A DNA stretch of 64,000 nucleotides. Origin: Terriglobia bacterium (GTDB taxonomy: Bacteria; Acidobacteriota; Terriglobia; UBA7540). The stretch covers positions 224,842 to 288,841 of the forward strand of contig DASTAW010000008.1 in assembly GCA_035712365.1 (NCBI GenBank), read 5' to 3'. Below the pieces are notes generated by a model. The model did not search any database. It was not told where the DNA came from and was given only the letters and a program-made list of their open reading frames with translations. This document shows, piece by piece, positions 54,485 through 62,339 of this stretch (the stretch's first letter is position 1; each line of letters begins with the position of its first letter). The translations under genes and the position numbers were made by a program.

Positions 54485-55354
54485 CGAGCACTCCTTCGAA
54501 GGTCCCGCAAACGTTGAACGACAACACTCCCCTCTTGCGCCGGTGAGAGCTCGACGAACAGACTCTTGGCCCGCAAAACAGGGATGAGAAAATGAGACTC
54601 TAGCGGCTCGCCTCCACAGATCGCCAGGCGGCCCCTACGCAGCTCGCGTGCACATTGCGTACCACATCGCTCTCCGGAGAAGCTCTCGATAGATCAACCA
54701 CATGCAGGTCCGAGCTGGAGTCGATATCGGGGCTCCAGGAAAGGAATACGCATAGGATAAGGAGATTTTTCAGCATTCGGTCAACTAACTGAAGGGCCAG
54801 TTAACCAACAGGGTAAGCGTTCGGGGCGGTGTCAGGTTCCACGCAAACACCAATCGTCTGCCTGGGTTGAAGAGGCGGCAAACAGTACAACAACGCACGG
54901 TCTGGGTTGCCCCCCGCCAGAGGTATTTTGCCGTAGTTCCACGCCGAAGGCGGCGCGGCGGCGCAGAGGAGAACTGGCGAAGCTCCGGGTGAGGCAGCGA
55001 TGGTCCCGACCGCGAAAATCGATGTCCTGTGCCTGATATCTTCGAACATGCATCCTCGTTTAATGATAAGATGCTCATATACCTAACTGACATTGGCGGA
55101 GGGGAAAAATTGAAACTCGTTCGTATCACGAGATACCCGCTATTGCTCACTTCCAACCCTGGTTTGCGTTTGCCCCTGGTGTCCCTGTTACGACTGCACG
55201 CTTTCTGCAAACCTCTATTTGTTGCAAAACGGCGCAGATTCCTGCACGCCCTTCAGGAACTTCCTTTGGGGTTGAGAATATTTCAAGTTGAATTGGCCAC
55301 GGTCAGATCAGCATCCTTTATCCTGCCATTTGGCGGCAAGAAATGAGGATTTCG
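54485..55354. other. Long intergenic region, no secure gene
   Basis: About 870 bp. On the minus strand a frame from 55049 to 54801 (82 codons, MFEDIRHRTSIFAVG...) has a GAGGA ribosome-like site but no recognisable family. On the plus strand a frame from 55029 to 55346 overlaps the next gene's first possible start by 4 bp and is Arg/Leu-rich, unlike a real protein. Neither is supported well enough to call. Confidence 0.4.
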
Positions 55355-56440
55355 ATGAGCAGAAAACTTCCAGATTCGGTTATGGTCGAGGGGCAGGAAG
55401 CGGCATTAGCGCAGAACAGGCTGGCCGAGGCCGTCTTGAATAACTCTCTCAGTTGCATGGCGATTCTCGACCGGCAATACAACTTCATTCGCGTCAATGA
55501 GACCTACGCGCGAGCCGCCCGAAAAAACACCTCCGAGTTTACTGGCCGGAATTACTTCGAACTGTACCCCAACTTTCCCAGGTCGATCTTTGATCAGGTA
55601 GTTCGCACCAAACATCCTTTCGTAACCAGCGCGTGCCCATTTGTTTTTCCTGATCAACCCGAACACGGAGTGACTTATTGGGACTGGAGCTTGGCGCCGG
55701 CGCTCGATTCGCAGAGCGAGGTCAAGTGGCTGGTCTCTTCGCTCCTCGATGTGACGGCGCGGGCGCGGGCGACGGAAGAATTTCGGCAGCATTCGCGACT
55801 CGTGCTGGAGGCCCTGGAAGAAGAGCGGCGGCGCATCGCCCGGGAACTCCACGACGGCATCGCCCAGGAACTAACGGGCATACTGACGCTCCTCGCAGCC
55901 ATCCGGGATGCCCATCTATTGGGCAGCCGGCCGGCCGAGAATCTAAAAACCGCGATCGCGGCCACGGAGCAGTGCCTGCTGGAAATCAGGAATATTTCGC
56001 ACCTGCTCCACCCTCCTGCATTGCGCCAGTGGGGCCTCCGCCGGTCGCTGGTTTGGTTCGTCGCTCAGTTTCAAAGGACCACAGGCATCGCCGTGGATCT
56101 TAAACTGCCATCGGAATTGCACGGCCTGTCAGAGGATGTCCAGCAAGCAATCTTTAGAATCGTCCAGGAAGGGCTCAATAACGTAGCCAGACATTCCCAC
56201 AGTTCTCGGGCAAAACTGGAACTGGTCTCGGATTCGGATCGAGTGACTTTAAAAATAGCCGACCGAGGCAAAGGGATACAGCCCGCGGATTTAGAGCGCG
56301 ACAAGAAAGCCTTCCCGCAAGCCGGCATTGGCATTTCGGGAATACGCGAGCGGGCGGCGCAACTCGGTGGAAAATGCGAAATTGCTTCGAGCCCAAGAGG
56401 TACTGTGCTCTGCGTCACGCTACCGCACGCCAAGATGTGA
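55355..56440 (+). CDS. PAS-containing NarL/NreB-type sensor histidine kinase
   Basis: This soluble kinase of about 361 residues has an N-terminal PAS domain (about 30-140: SCMAILDRQYNFIRVNETYA). The HisKA_3 dimerisation motif RRRIARELHDGIAQELTGIL carries the phospho-His near 167, and a HATPase domain follows with RIVQEGLNNVARHS, IADRGKGI and GIGISGIRERA. Kinases of this class pair with LuxR/NarL-type regulators; none is adjacent. A GAGGA site precedes ATG 55355 better than the ATG at 55343. The PAS ligand is unknown. Confidence 0.88.
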   Translation: MSRKLPDSVMVEGQEAALAQNRLAEAVLNNSLSCMAILDRQYNFIRVNETYARAARKNTSEFTGRNYFELYPNFPRSIFDQVVRTKHPFVTSACPFVFPDQPEHGVTYWDWSLAPALDSQSEVKWLVSSLLDVTARARATEEFRQHSRLVLEALEEERRRIARELHDGIAQELTGILTLLAAIRDAHLLGSRPAENLKTAIAATEQCLLEIRNISHLLHPPALRQWGLRRSLVWFVAQFQRTTGIAVDLKLPSELHGLSEDVQQAIFRIVQEGLNNVARHSHSSRAKLELVSDSDRVTLKIADRGKGIQPADLERDKKAFPQAGIGISGIRERAAQLGGKCEIASSPRGTVLCVTLPHAKM

Positions 56441-56937
56441 ACGCCTGGCGCACGCGCCATAATGCCTCGGCGGCGTGACCCTGGCGTAGCACCGCCCCCC
56501 GGCCGTTTTCATGGGCGAGCCACCGCTGCCACGCCGGCGTCTACATCGATCCAAGTGGTCCCAAATAGTTCGGCCGCGCCCCTGCGCTGGCTTACCGCTC
56601 GCATCACGACGCGAGCTTAACGCCGACCGTGGTCGCAGTCGCGGCTGGCGCAAATACTCGCCTTGTCGCATCTGATGTTATACGGTGGCCGGGGCGCGTC
56701 GTGCAAATACTCGCCTGGTAATGTCTACGCCAACCGGCCGCCGGGCCCTTGTAGTCCGCCACAGAGCTTGCTACGCTTCGTCCATGAACAGGTGTCCCCC
56801 CATTGGCCGCAGTTTCTTCCTTTTCTTCGCCAGACCGCATCACAACAGGGTGAGCTTCTGCGTCATCCACCCTGAAAAGATCGTCCTGGTGGTCCGTGAA
56901 TGCCGAAGCCCAAATGGGCGCCGAAGGAGCCTGAAGA
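56441..56937. other. Intergenic region, no gene seen
   Basis: About 500 bp. The phrase GCAAATACTCGCC occurs twice (near 56650 and 56704) about 54 bp apart. Otherwise there are only short frames without ribosome sites. A GAAGGAG site near 56923 belongs to the next gene. Confidence 0.45.
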
Positions 56938-57510
56938 ATGAACAAAGGCCGCATGGAAGCTTTCAGCGACGGCGTGCTCGCCGTCATCATCACGATCATG
57001 GTGCTGGAAATGAAGTCCCCGCATGGAACCAGCCTTGCCGCCTTGCGGCCTCTGGTTCCTGTTTTCCTGAGCTACGTTCTGAGCTTCGTTTATATCGGGA
57101 TCTACTGGAGCAACCATCACCACCTGTTGCACGCCACCCAGCGCGTTAGCGGGTCAACCCTGTGGGCCAACCTGCACCTCCTATTCTGGCTTTCGCTTGT
57201 TCCATTCACCACCGCCTGGATGGGGGAGAACCATTTCACCCCCTGGCCGGTCGCCTTATACGGAATGGTCCTCCTGTTGGCCGCAATCGCCTATTTCATC
57301 CTTACCCAAAGGCTCATCGTTCTTCATGGACGAAGCTCAACCCTAGCAACGTCCATCGGCAGCGACGTGAAAGGCAGGATTTCAATCGCAATTTATGCAG
57401 CGGCGATTCCGCTGGCCTTCGCGCAGACGTCGATTTCCGAGGCCTGCTATATTATCGTCGCCGTGATGTGGTTGATCCCTGACCGGCGCATCGAAAGGGT
57501 GCTGAGTTAG
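56938..57510 (+). CDS. TMEM175-family potassium channel (DUF1211)
   Basis: This 190-residue integral membrane protein has about six helices. It opens with the diagnostic RMEAFSDGVLAVIITIMVLE, in which FSDGV in the first helix lines the pore of TMEM175 channels. FVYIGIYWSNHHHLLHATQRV and WLSLVPFTTAWMGE follow, both typical for the family. Bacterial members conduct potassium with low selectivity. An AAGGAG site lies about 10 nt upstream of the ATG. The gene ends before a strong hairpin at 57638. Confidence 0.9.
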   Translation: MNKGRMEAFSDGVLAVIITIMVLEMKSPHGTSLAALRPLVPVFLSYVLSFVYIGIYWSNHHHLLHATQRVSGSTLWANLHLLFWLSLVPFTTAWMGENHFTPWPVALYGMVLLLAAIAYFILTQRLIVLHGRSSTLATSIGSDVKGRISIAIYAAAIPLAFAQTSISEACYIIVAVMWLIPDRRIERVLS

Positions 57511-57637
57511 CAGTGGCCCGATGCCCCAATCGAAGCGGGTACGCGCGGCTGGCGCATGTGCTGCGCCGTTTGGATTGCATGCGCGGTATTTCGAGTGCTT
57601 GATGTCTGCGCCACCCGCGAGCGATAGAGCCGGGTAG

Positions 57638-57680
57638 CGCAGACTCTCGAGTTTTTGAGAGTCTGCGGTTTTTGATTTTC
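57638..57680 (+). terminator. Hairpin with T-run (dispersed repeat B, copy 1)
   Basis: A perfect 11-bp inverted repeat CGCAGACTCTC / GAGAGTCTGCG (57638-57667) has a short T-rich loop and is followed by GTTTTTGATTTT. It can end transcription of the TMEM175 gene. An almost identical hairpin lies at 58627-58656, and one with the same layout but a different stem at 25002-25026. Confidence 0.7.
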
Positions 57681-57698
57681 CATTCTTGGATGCAGAGT

Positions 57699-58343
57699 TC
57701 ACATTCGCGACAGTCGAGCCAGCAGCTCTTCGGTTGAAAGAACCAGGACGCCAATTCTCGCCATCTCGGTTTCATCGCGCTCGGAGAAGCCAGAAATCGC
57801 GTCGCGCACCAGAACGACGCGAAAATCCCGTTCACTCGCCTCCATGATCGAAGTACGCGGGCAGTTTGGGAAATTGCAGCCCGCGAATATCGCCGTCGTG
57901 ACACCCAGACCGCGAAGGTGGCCCTCCAAGCAGGTTCGGTAGAACGCGCCCCAGCGCGGCTTGTAGATAATCACCTCATGCCCGGCCACGGCCTGAATGC
58001 TGCCTGAAAGGAGTGCGCTCCAATCCAGCGAAATACGATCGTCCGGCAGCAGTCCTGGGGCGAGCTGCGATCCCGGAGTATCAGGAGCCAGCGCCGCCAG
58101 TTCCCCCGTTTCTGTTGCGGCCCTCCTGCAAAGGTCCACGTTCGAACTATCGGGCTTGTATAAACGGACAACGTGAACGATGGGCCGCTGAAGCGCGCGG
58201 AACGCGGCTAAGAGGCGGGACATGTTCGAAAGGATGGAACTCGTACCCGGAATCTCAAGCGGTTGGCCGTCAAGGGTATCCCGCTGGGTATCAATCGTAA
58301 TCAACGCCGCAGTGCTGAAATCGGGTTCAGTGTAACGGTCCAT
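57699..58343 (-). CDS. Isochorismatase-like cysteine hydrolase
   Basis: This 214-residue protein has the fold's landmarks: ALITIDTQRDTLDG (catalytic Asp near residue 18), HVVRLYKPDSS, VIYKPRWGAFY with the catalytic Lys, and IFAGCNFPNCPRTSIMEA with the nucleophile Cys near 160. Relatives hydrolyse nicotinamide, isochorismate, ureido acids or peroxyureidoacrylate; the motif does not decide which. The extra Cys-Asn-Phe-Pro just before the nucleophile is a feature of one uncharacterised subgroup. It is transcribed towards the TMEM175 gene, with a hairpin between. Confidence 0.87.
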   Translation of the reverse strand: MDRYTEPDFSTAALITIDTQRDTLDGQPLEIPGTSSILSNMSRLLAAFRALQRPIVHVVRLYKPDSSNVDLCRRAATETGELAALAPDTPGSQLAPGLLPDDRISLDWSALLSGSIQAVAGHEVIIYKPRWGAFYRTCLEGHLRGLGVTTAIFAGCNFPNCPRTSIMEASERDFRVVLVRDAISGFSERDETEMARIGVLVLSTEELLARLSRM

Positions 58344-58961
58344 GAAAAAACCTTGGCCTCCTGCACCGCGCTATTCTAACCCCACCCATCTCCGCGGAGA
58401 CAGACATTAAATAATCGATATGTGCGTCGTTGGCACAGAGCTTTCCCTCTTCAGGGGCTGAAAGCCCGCTCTGTTAGCCTGCTGTTTTCTGTCGGACCTG
58501 AAGGTCCTACCCCTGGTCTTTTTAGGCATGGCCGCAGTTCCACCGTTAGGAGGTCGGAGCTTTTCAGCTCCGACACTTCTCAGGCACTCTCCAGCCAAGA
58601 GGCTTTCAGCCTCTGAAGCCGGGTGGCGCAGACTCTCGAATTCTTGAGAGTCTGCGGCTTTTGATTTGAATTCTCGTGACCCTGTGCAACGAGGCAGCGG
58701 CGCCCGTCATTCCGATCCCGCGGAGCGGGAGAGGAATCTGCTTGTTCCTTCAAAGAGAACGAAACCGTAGCGGCGGCTTTACGCCGCCATGTGGCGAGGT
58801 AAACTCGCCGCTACGTGAACCCACGTGGTTAAAAATGCCCCACGGCAGAAGAATAATCTACCACCCTCGCCCTCCGGGAGAGGGCGGTCCTGCTTGGCGG
58901 GACCGCGTGAGGGCATCCTGCGTGCGCCAGCGTTCCCCGTTTGTGCTATCCTTTTGCGCAA
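58344..58961. repeat. Repeat-filled intergenic region at the edge of the defence island
   Basis: No gene. It contains repeat A copy 2 (58454-58519: GAAAGCCCGCTC...GCCTGCTGTTTTCTG), repeat B copy 2 (perfect 11-bp hairpin 58627-58656 followed by GCTTTTGATTT), and GGCGGCTTTACGCCGCC with GGCGAGGTAAACTCGCC near 58772-58815. A GC hairpin GAGGGCGGTCC...GGACCGCGTGAGGG lies near 58880-58915. Confidence 0.7.
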
Positions 58962-59216
58962 ATGGATTGGGAAAACAAGCTCTACTTTGGCGACAACCTC
59001 GGAATCCTCCGTGAGCATGTGGCGACGGAAAGCGTGGACCTCATCTATCTCGACCCGCCCTTCAATTCCAGCGCCACCTACAACGTTCTGTTCAAGGAAA
59101 AAAGCGGAGAAGAGTCCGCCGCCCAGATCACAGCCTTTGAAGATACCTGGCAATGGTCGCAGAAAACCGATGCGGTTTACTTACGACGTAGTTGGAGAGA
59201 TCGCGAGCAAACCTCC
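58962..59216 (+). pseudogene. 5' fragment of a site-specific DNA methyltransferase gene
   Basis: The frame from ATG 58962 reads MDWENKLYFGDNLGILREHV, then VDLIYLDPPFNSSATYN and EKSGEESAAQITAFEDTW, the N-terminus of a common N4/N6-type methyltransferase whose DPPF is the catalytic motif. After VY (59180) the frame is lost, but the next frame continues YDVVGEIASKPP to 59216, as the native protein would; one extra base would explain it. At 59217 the similarity ends and a promoter begins. The centre of the gene (some 300 codons, inferred) is missing; its 3' end lies at 61032-61475. Confidence 0.8.
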
Positions 59217-59244
59217 TTGACACTGAATAGCGTAGCGGTATAAT
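59217..59244 (+). promoter_or_regulatory. Consensus sigma-70 promoter of the restriction-modification cassette
   Basis: Perfect TTGACA (59217-59222) and perfect TATAAT (59239-59244) are separated by 16 bp. They lie exactly where similarity to the old methyltransferase gene ends, and 26 bp before the ribbon-helix-helix start codon. Confidence 0.8.
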
Positions 59245-59269
59245 GCTGTCTTGCCGTCTGGATGGCAAT

Positions 59270-59464
59270 ATGGCACAAGGGAACCAACTCAGCCTTATTC
59301 CGGTGACCAAGACGACGTTTCGGATTCCGAAAGAGACGCATCGCAGGCTTAAGATCAGGGCAATTCAGGAAGGTCGGCAAATGGCCGATATAGTGGTAGA
59401 TGCAATTGAAACTTACTTATCAAGTCGAAGAGCAACGAGCCCCGATCCCTTACCAGGGCGGTAG
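59270..59464 (+). CDS. Ribbon-helix-helix (CopG/Arc-like) protein, probable cassette regulator
   Basis: This 64-residue protein has the RHH pattern: a strand KTTFRIPKE (about 14-22), helix THRRLKIRAIQEG, then helix QMADIVVDAIETYLSSR. RHH dimers bind operator DNA through the strand, so this is probably the cassette's transcriptional regulator, in the place a controller protein has in other restriction-modification systems; an antitoxin role is possible. It begins 26 bp after a consensus -10 box. The methyltransferase frame starts inside it at 59400, giving a 65-bp overlap. The ATG at 59270 is preferred over upstream frame starts because the fold begins there. Confidence 0.7.
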   Translation: MAQGNQLSLIPVTKTTFRIPKETHRRLKIRAIQEGRQMADIVVDAIETYLSSRRATSPDPLPGR

Positions 59465-60164
59465 CCCGATCGTCTTGGTAAGACGAAAAGGCATCCGCCC
59501 GCGCAAGTCCCCGGCGGGCACAGCTACTAACAGCCTCGTTTTCTCCGCGTATCAGGGAACGAACTCAGATGTTTTCCCCCACGTGCTTTCGCTGTATGTC
59601 CCTCGGGGAAGCAAAGTTGCTGACGTTACTTTCGGGAAGGGCGTCTTCTGGAAAAATGTCGATCCCGAGTTTTACAACCTTCTCAAGAGCGACATAAGAA
59701 ATGGCATCGACTGCCGCGCCTTGCCATACAAGAGTGAGACGGTCGATGGCGTTGTGTTTGATCCGCCGTACATGCACACCCCCGGGGGCACAGCACACGA
59801 AGGACATCAGAACTACGAGTCATATTACAAAAACAACGGGACGGGCAATGGCACCTCGAAAAAGTACCATGACGCGGTCTTGGACTTGTACTTTCAAGGG
59901 TCATCAGAAGCGTGGAGGATCTTGAAGCCTGGGGGCATCTTCATCGTCAAGTGCCAGGATGAGGTCTGTGCGTGCCAGCAGCGATTAACGCACGTCGAGG
60001 TTATCAACCACCTGACGAAGGATATGTTTATCGCCGAAGACCTGTTCGTATTGATGCGAACCAATAAGCCTGGAGTTAGCCGTATCCTGCGACAACGGCA
60101 CGCTCGCAAGAATCACTCTTACTTCCTGGTCTTTAGGAAGAAGCCTTGCAGAACCAGGGTCTAA
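59400..60164 (+). CDS. DNA methyltransferase of the cassette
   Basis: This 254-residue protein has a SAM-site-like block VADVTFGKGVFWKNV (about 73-87) and a catalytic VVFDPPYMHTPGG (about 118-130), in the order FxG...DPPY. ILKPGGIFIVKCQDEV (about 177-192) and SYFLVFRKKP near the end fit an N4-cytosine or N6-adenine methyltransferase. It has no relation by eye to the flanking methyltransferase fragments. The start overlaps the RHH gene, which suggests translational coupling; no later start codon precedes the SAM motif. It converges with the endonuclease gene and their stop codons share bases (CTAA, 60161-60164). Confidence 0.8.
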   Translation: MQLKLTYQVEEQRAPIPYQGGSPIVLVRRKGIRPRKSPAGTATNSLVFSAYQGTNSDVFPHVLSLYVPRGSKVADVTFGKGVFWKNVDPEFYNLLKSDIRNGIDCRALPYKSETVDGVVFDPPYMHTPGGTAHEGHQNYESYYKNNGTGNGTSKKYHDAVLDLYFQGSSEAWRILKPGGIFIVKCQDEVCACQQRLTHVEVINHLTKDMFIAEDLFVLMRTNKPGVSRILRQRHARKNHSYFLVFRKKPCRTRV

Positions 60165-61009
60165 GCATACAACAGCGTTGGGAGATCGCTCAGGGCTTGG
60201 CCGAACGACCTTACCTCCAAGCGCGGGAATTTGGAGGCCAAGTCGAGGTAACTCTGGGGTGGGTCAAGGTAGTAAACGCGGCTCAGCTCGGCGACCCGAG
60301 ATTGGAACATCTGTAGTTGCTTCGGAACGCAGATCTCAATCACCTCGCCAGTCTTGCTGTCCCGCTTCGTTTCCGCAGCGACGACCAGAACGCCCCGGTA
60401 CACTCCCGTCCCAAATATCCTGTCCAATACGAGCTGATGAACCCACGCTTGAACAGCGCGCTCTCGCGTAGATGCCTTGATGGGAAGATGTATCTTACGG
60501 CTCTTCCCTTCCGGGTCAAAGACGTAGTCGGTCGGAAGGTCCGCGCCGGACTCTGGAACTCGGACCTTTTTTCGGGGGGCGACACCGACGGCCCGAGCCA
60601 CAATGTGACCGATCAGAATCTCGAAGAACGTCGCGGAGGCCTTCCGTCCCACCTCGCACACATCATTGGCCGCAAAAACGCTGTAGGCTATGGAATAGGT
60701 CGAGCTCACGATAGCCTCGGGCGCAGTGGCTCGAAACCCTCTTTGGAACGCCCGTAATAATTGTAGAAAATCTCCTTCGCGCTCAGCGTAAAGAGCCTCA
60801 TTGATCGGCCTGGATTGCCCAGCCAGCCTGAAGCTGAAGTATCTCTTTCCAACGACGCGCGACTTTAACGGCAGTCGCTCGGCTCGTGCAAGCATCTGCC
60901 GGGCATTCAAGGTCATCTCGGAAATAAGGCGGGCCACTGACCTTCCCCCAAGGTCTTTAGAGGCGGTTTCCTTCAACATTTGGTACTGGCTACTAAGTTG
61001 CTCGGGCAC
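60161..61009 (-). CDS. Putative type II restriction endonuclease of the cassette
   Basis: This 282-residue protein has no domain I can name with certainty. Its core, LPTDYVFDPEG (about 158-168) followed by KIHLPIKASTRERAVQAW (about 172-189), looks like a PD-(D/E)XK nuclease site. The acidic residue two before the Lys is replaced by Pro (PIK), and TFFEILIGH (E130) could supply the missing acid. The C-terminal half (VLVVAAETKRD, EICVPKQLQMFQ, VYYLDPPQSY) is strand-rich. The position, convergent with a methyltransferase and in the same insert, argues for the cognate endonuclease. The start is GTG 61009 or ATG 60979. Confidence 0.6.
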   Translation of the reverse strand: MPEQLSSQYQMLKETASKDLGGRSVARLISEMTLNARQMLARAERLPLKSRVVGKRYFSFRLAGQSRPINEALYAEREGDFLQLLRAFQRGFRATAPEAIVSSTYSIAYSVFAANDVCEVGRKASATFFEILIGHIVARAVGVAPRKKVRVPESGADLPTDYVFDPEGKSRKIHLPIKASTRERAVQAWVHQLVLDRIFGTGVYRGVLVVAAETKRDSKTGEVIEICVPKQLQMFQSRVAELSRVYYLDPPQSYLDLASKFPRLEVRSFGQALSDLPTLLYA

Positions 61010-61014
61010 AGGGC

Positions 61015-61029
61015 CGTGATATTATCACG
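61015..61029. promoter_or_regulatory. Perfect 15-bp palindrome upstream of the endonuclease start
   Basis: CGTGATATTATCACG is a perfect 7+1+7 palindrome, 6 bp upstream of the GTG of the endonuclease gene. On the minus strand it contains GATAAT, a possible -10 box. It may be the operator of the RHH protein. Confidence 0.5.
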
Positions 61030-61031
61030 AG

Positions 61032-61475
61032 GCTGCCTTCGATGCCATTTCCCATACGAGGAAGTCCGGCGTGAACAGCCACATCTATTTTGGGAGCCAT
61101 AAAAGTGGCAGGGCCAAGCAAGTGATCGTGCAAGTCAAAAGCGGCTACATCGGCGTCAACCATGTTCGCGACCTCAAAGGAGTTCTGGCCCGCGAGAAAG
61201 CCGCCATTGGCGCGCTGATCACTCTGCGCGAACCCACCAAGCCCATGCGGGTCGAAGCCGCCTCCGCCGGGTTCTATGAGACCTCCGACCCGTCGGAAAA
61301 ATTAATCAAGATGCAGCCCAACAGCGGGAGGCGCTCCCCGCGCCTGCAAATTCTTACTGTAGCTGAATTGCTTGCCGGCAAAAAGATCGAGTACCCAAGC
61401 GGCCCCATCGCCCGCGAGGAGACCTTCGCCAAAGCCGAGCGCAAAACCCGGCACCAGCAGGAGGAACTTTTTTGA
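61032..61475 (+). pseudogene. 3' fragment of the interrupted DNA methyltransferase gene
   Basis: The frame ending at the TGA at 61473-61475 reads NSHIYFGSHKSG, QVIVQVKSGYIGVNHVRDL, REKAAIGALITLREPTKPM, EAASAGFY and LQILTVAELLAGKKIEYP. This is the restriction-endonuclease-like C-terminal domain of the methyltransferase family whose N-terminus lies at 58962-59216. It has no start codon or ribosome site of its own. The exact left limit is uncertain: the palindrome ends at 61029, and family-like sequence is clear only from about 61056. Confidence 0.75.
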
Positions 61476-61504
61476 CCGTATCGACAGAGCGCAGGAGAGG
61501 AGAG

Positions 61505-62303
61505 ATGTCTAATTCGAGGTAAACTACCGAGGAACCGCCAGCGCAAAATCGAGTCGTCCTTTCCTAGGGCAACCCAGCACTTAAAGGAAGCTTATCCGCC
61601 CTGGGCTGCGCCATTTCTCGGGTCGGAGGCGAGAACCGCCTCGGCGCTACGCGAACTTTGGGACGGCTGGCACCTGCTCTGCGAGGCCAATCTCGCTCTA
61701 ATAGAATCGGAGGCCTGTTGGGCCTGGTATTCTGAGTTTCGAATCCCGTCCAGCGAAACGCTTGCAAAATACTTTTGTCTTTACTTCCTGGAGGACGTGG
61801 CCCTTCGGCTGGGGGCCAGCTGTGGGCACATGCTCTTAGCCCTTCGAAAACATATGGGTTTCAGGCTGGCTAAAGGCGGTGAAAGGGGCTCTATGCTGGC
61901 CAAGACCATCGCTGCGCTTGAAGCGCAGCCCGACCAGCCGCGTGCGCTCTTATGGCTACGCACTCTAAGCTTAAACAAAGCCTGGCAAGCCTGTTCTGAA
62001 TACCGGCATCGCTGGACGCACAATTCGCGTCCTGCCGTTGTGGGCCTCGGCTGTATCCTGACTTCGAAGAGGTTGGAGGTGACGGGCGACAGCGTGGGGT
62101 TTGGCTTCGGAACCAAGCAGCCCGTGGATTGGACCATCGAGCAGCTTCGACCTACTTTCAGGAAGGGGTACTCCGCTCTCCTTCGGGTTTACCTGGATGT
62201 CATGAAACTGATGTCGCCAGACCGTAAGTCGCTAAGGGCAGCGGAGCCTATGCGTAACCCTCGAAGGGCCGCGCCTCACCGCTTTGAAAGATCACACATT
62301 TAA
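61505..62303 (+). pseudogene. Frameshifted HEPN-like (Cthe_2314-type) gene
   Basis: An ATG at 61505 follows an unusually good site (GGAGAGGAGAG) but meets TAA after five codons. The neighbouring frame is open from 61476 to 62303 without any ATG, GTG or TTG before 61797. Dropping one T near 61520 joins them into about 265 codons. The product would be helical, with AKYFCLYFLEDVALRLGASC and later YRHRWTHNSRP, which holds the R-x4-H motif of HEPN ribonucleases. HEPN proteins act as toxins or defence effectors. The family call is tentative. It lies directly after the methyltransferase remnant. Confidence 0.5.
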
Positions 62304-62339
62304 GCCCCAATGTGGCCCGCAGTGGTATTGGAGGAAACC

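Noticed and set aside
54785..55210. 141-codon minus-strand frame and overlapping shorter frames
   Set aside because: Start-codon context and composition are poor and several frames compete; only noted as unsupported inside the gap entry.
55029..55346. 105-codon plus-strand frame before the NarL-type kinase
   Set aside because: No ribosome site; Arg/Leu-rich; overlaps only a weaker alternative start of the kinase.
59217..61031. IS element or transposon as carrier of the cassette
   Set aside because: No transposase, no terminal inverted repeats and no target duplication could be seen at either edge.
61071..61475. Independent gene starting at GTG 61071
   Set aside because: The frame is family-like upstream of this GTG, there is no ribosome site, and the content matches only the C-terminal domain of a larger methyltransferase.
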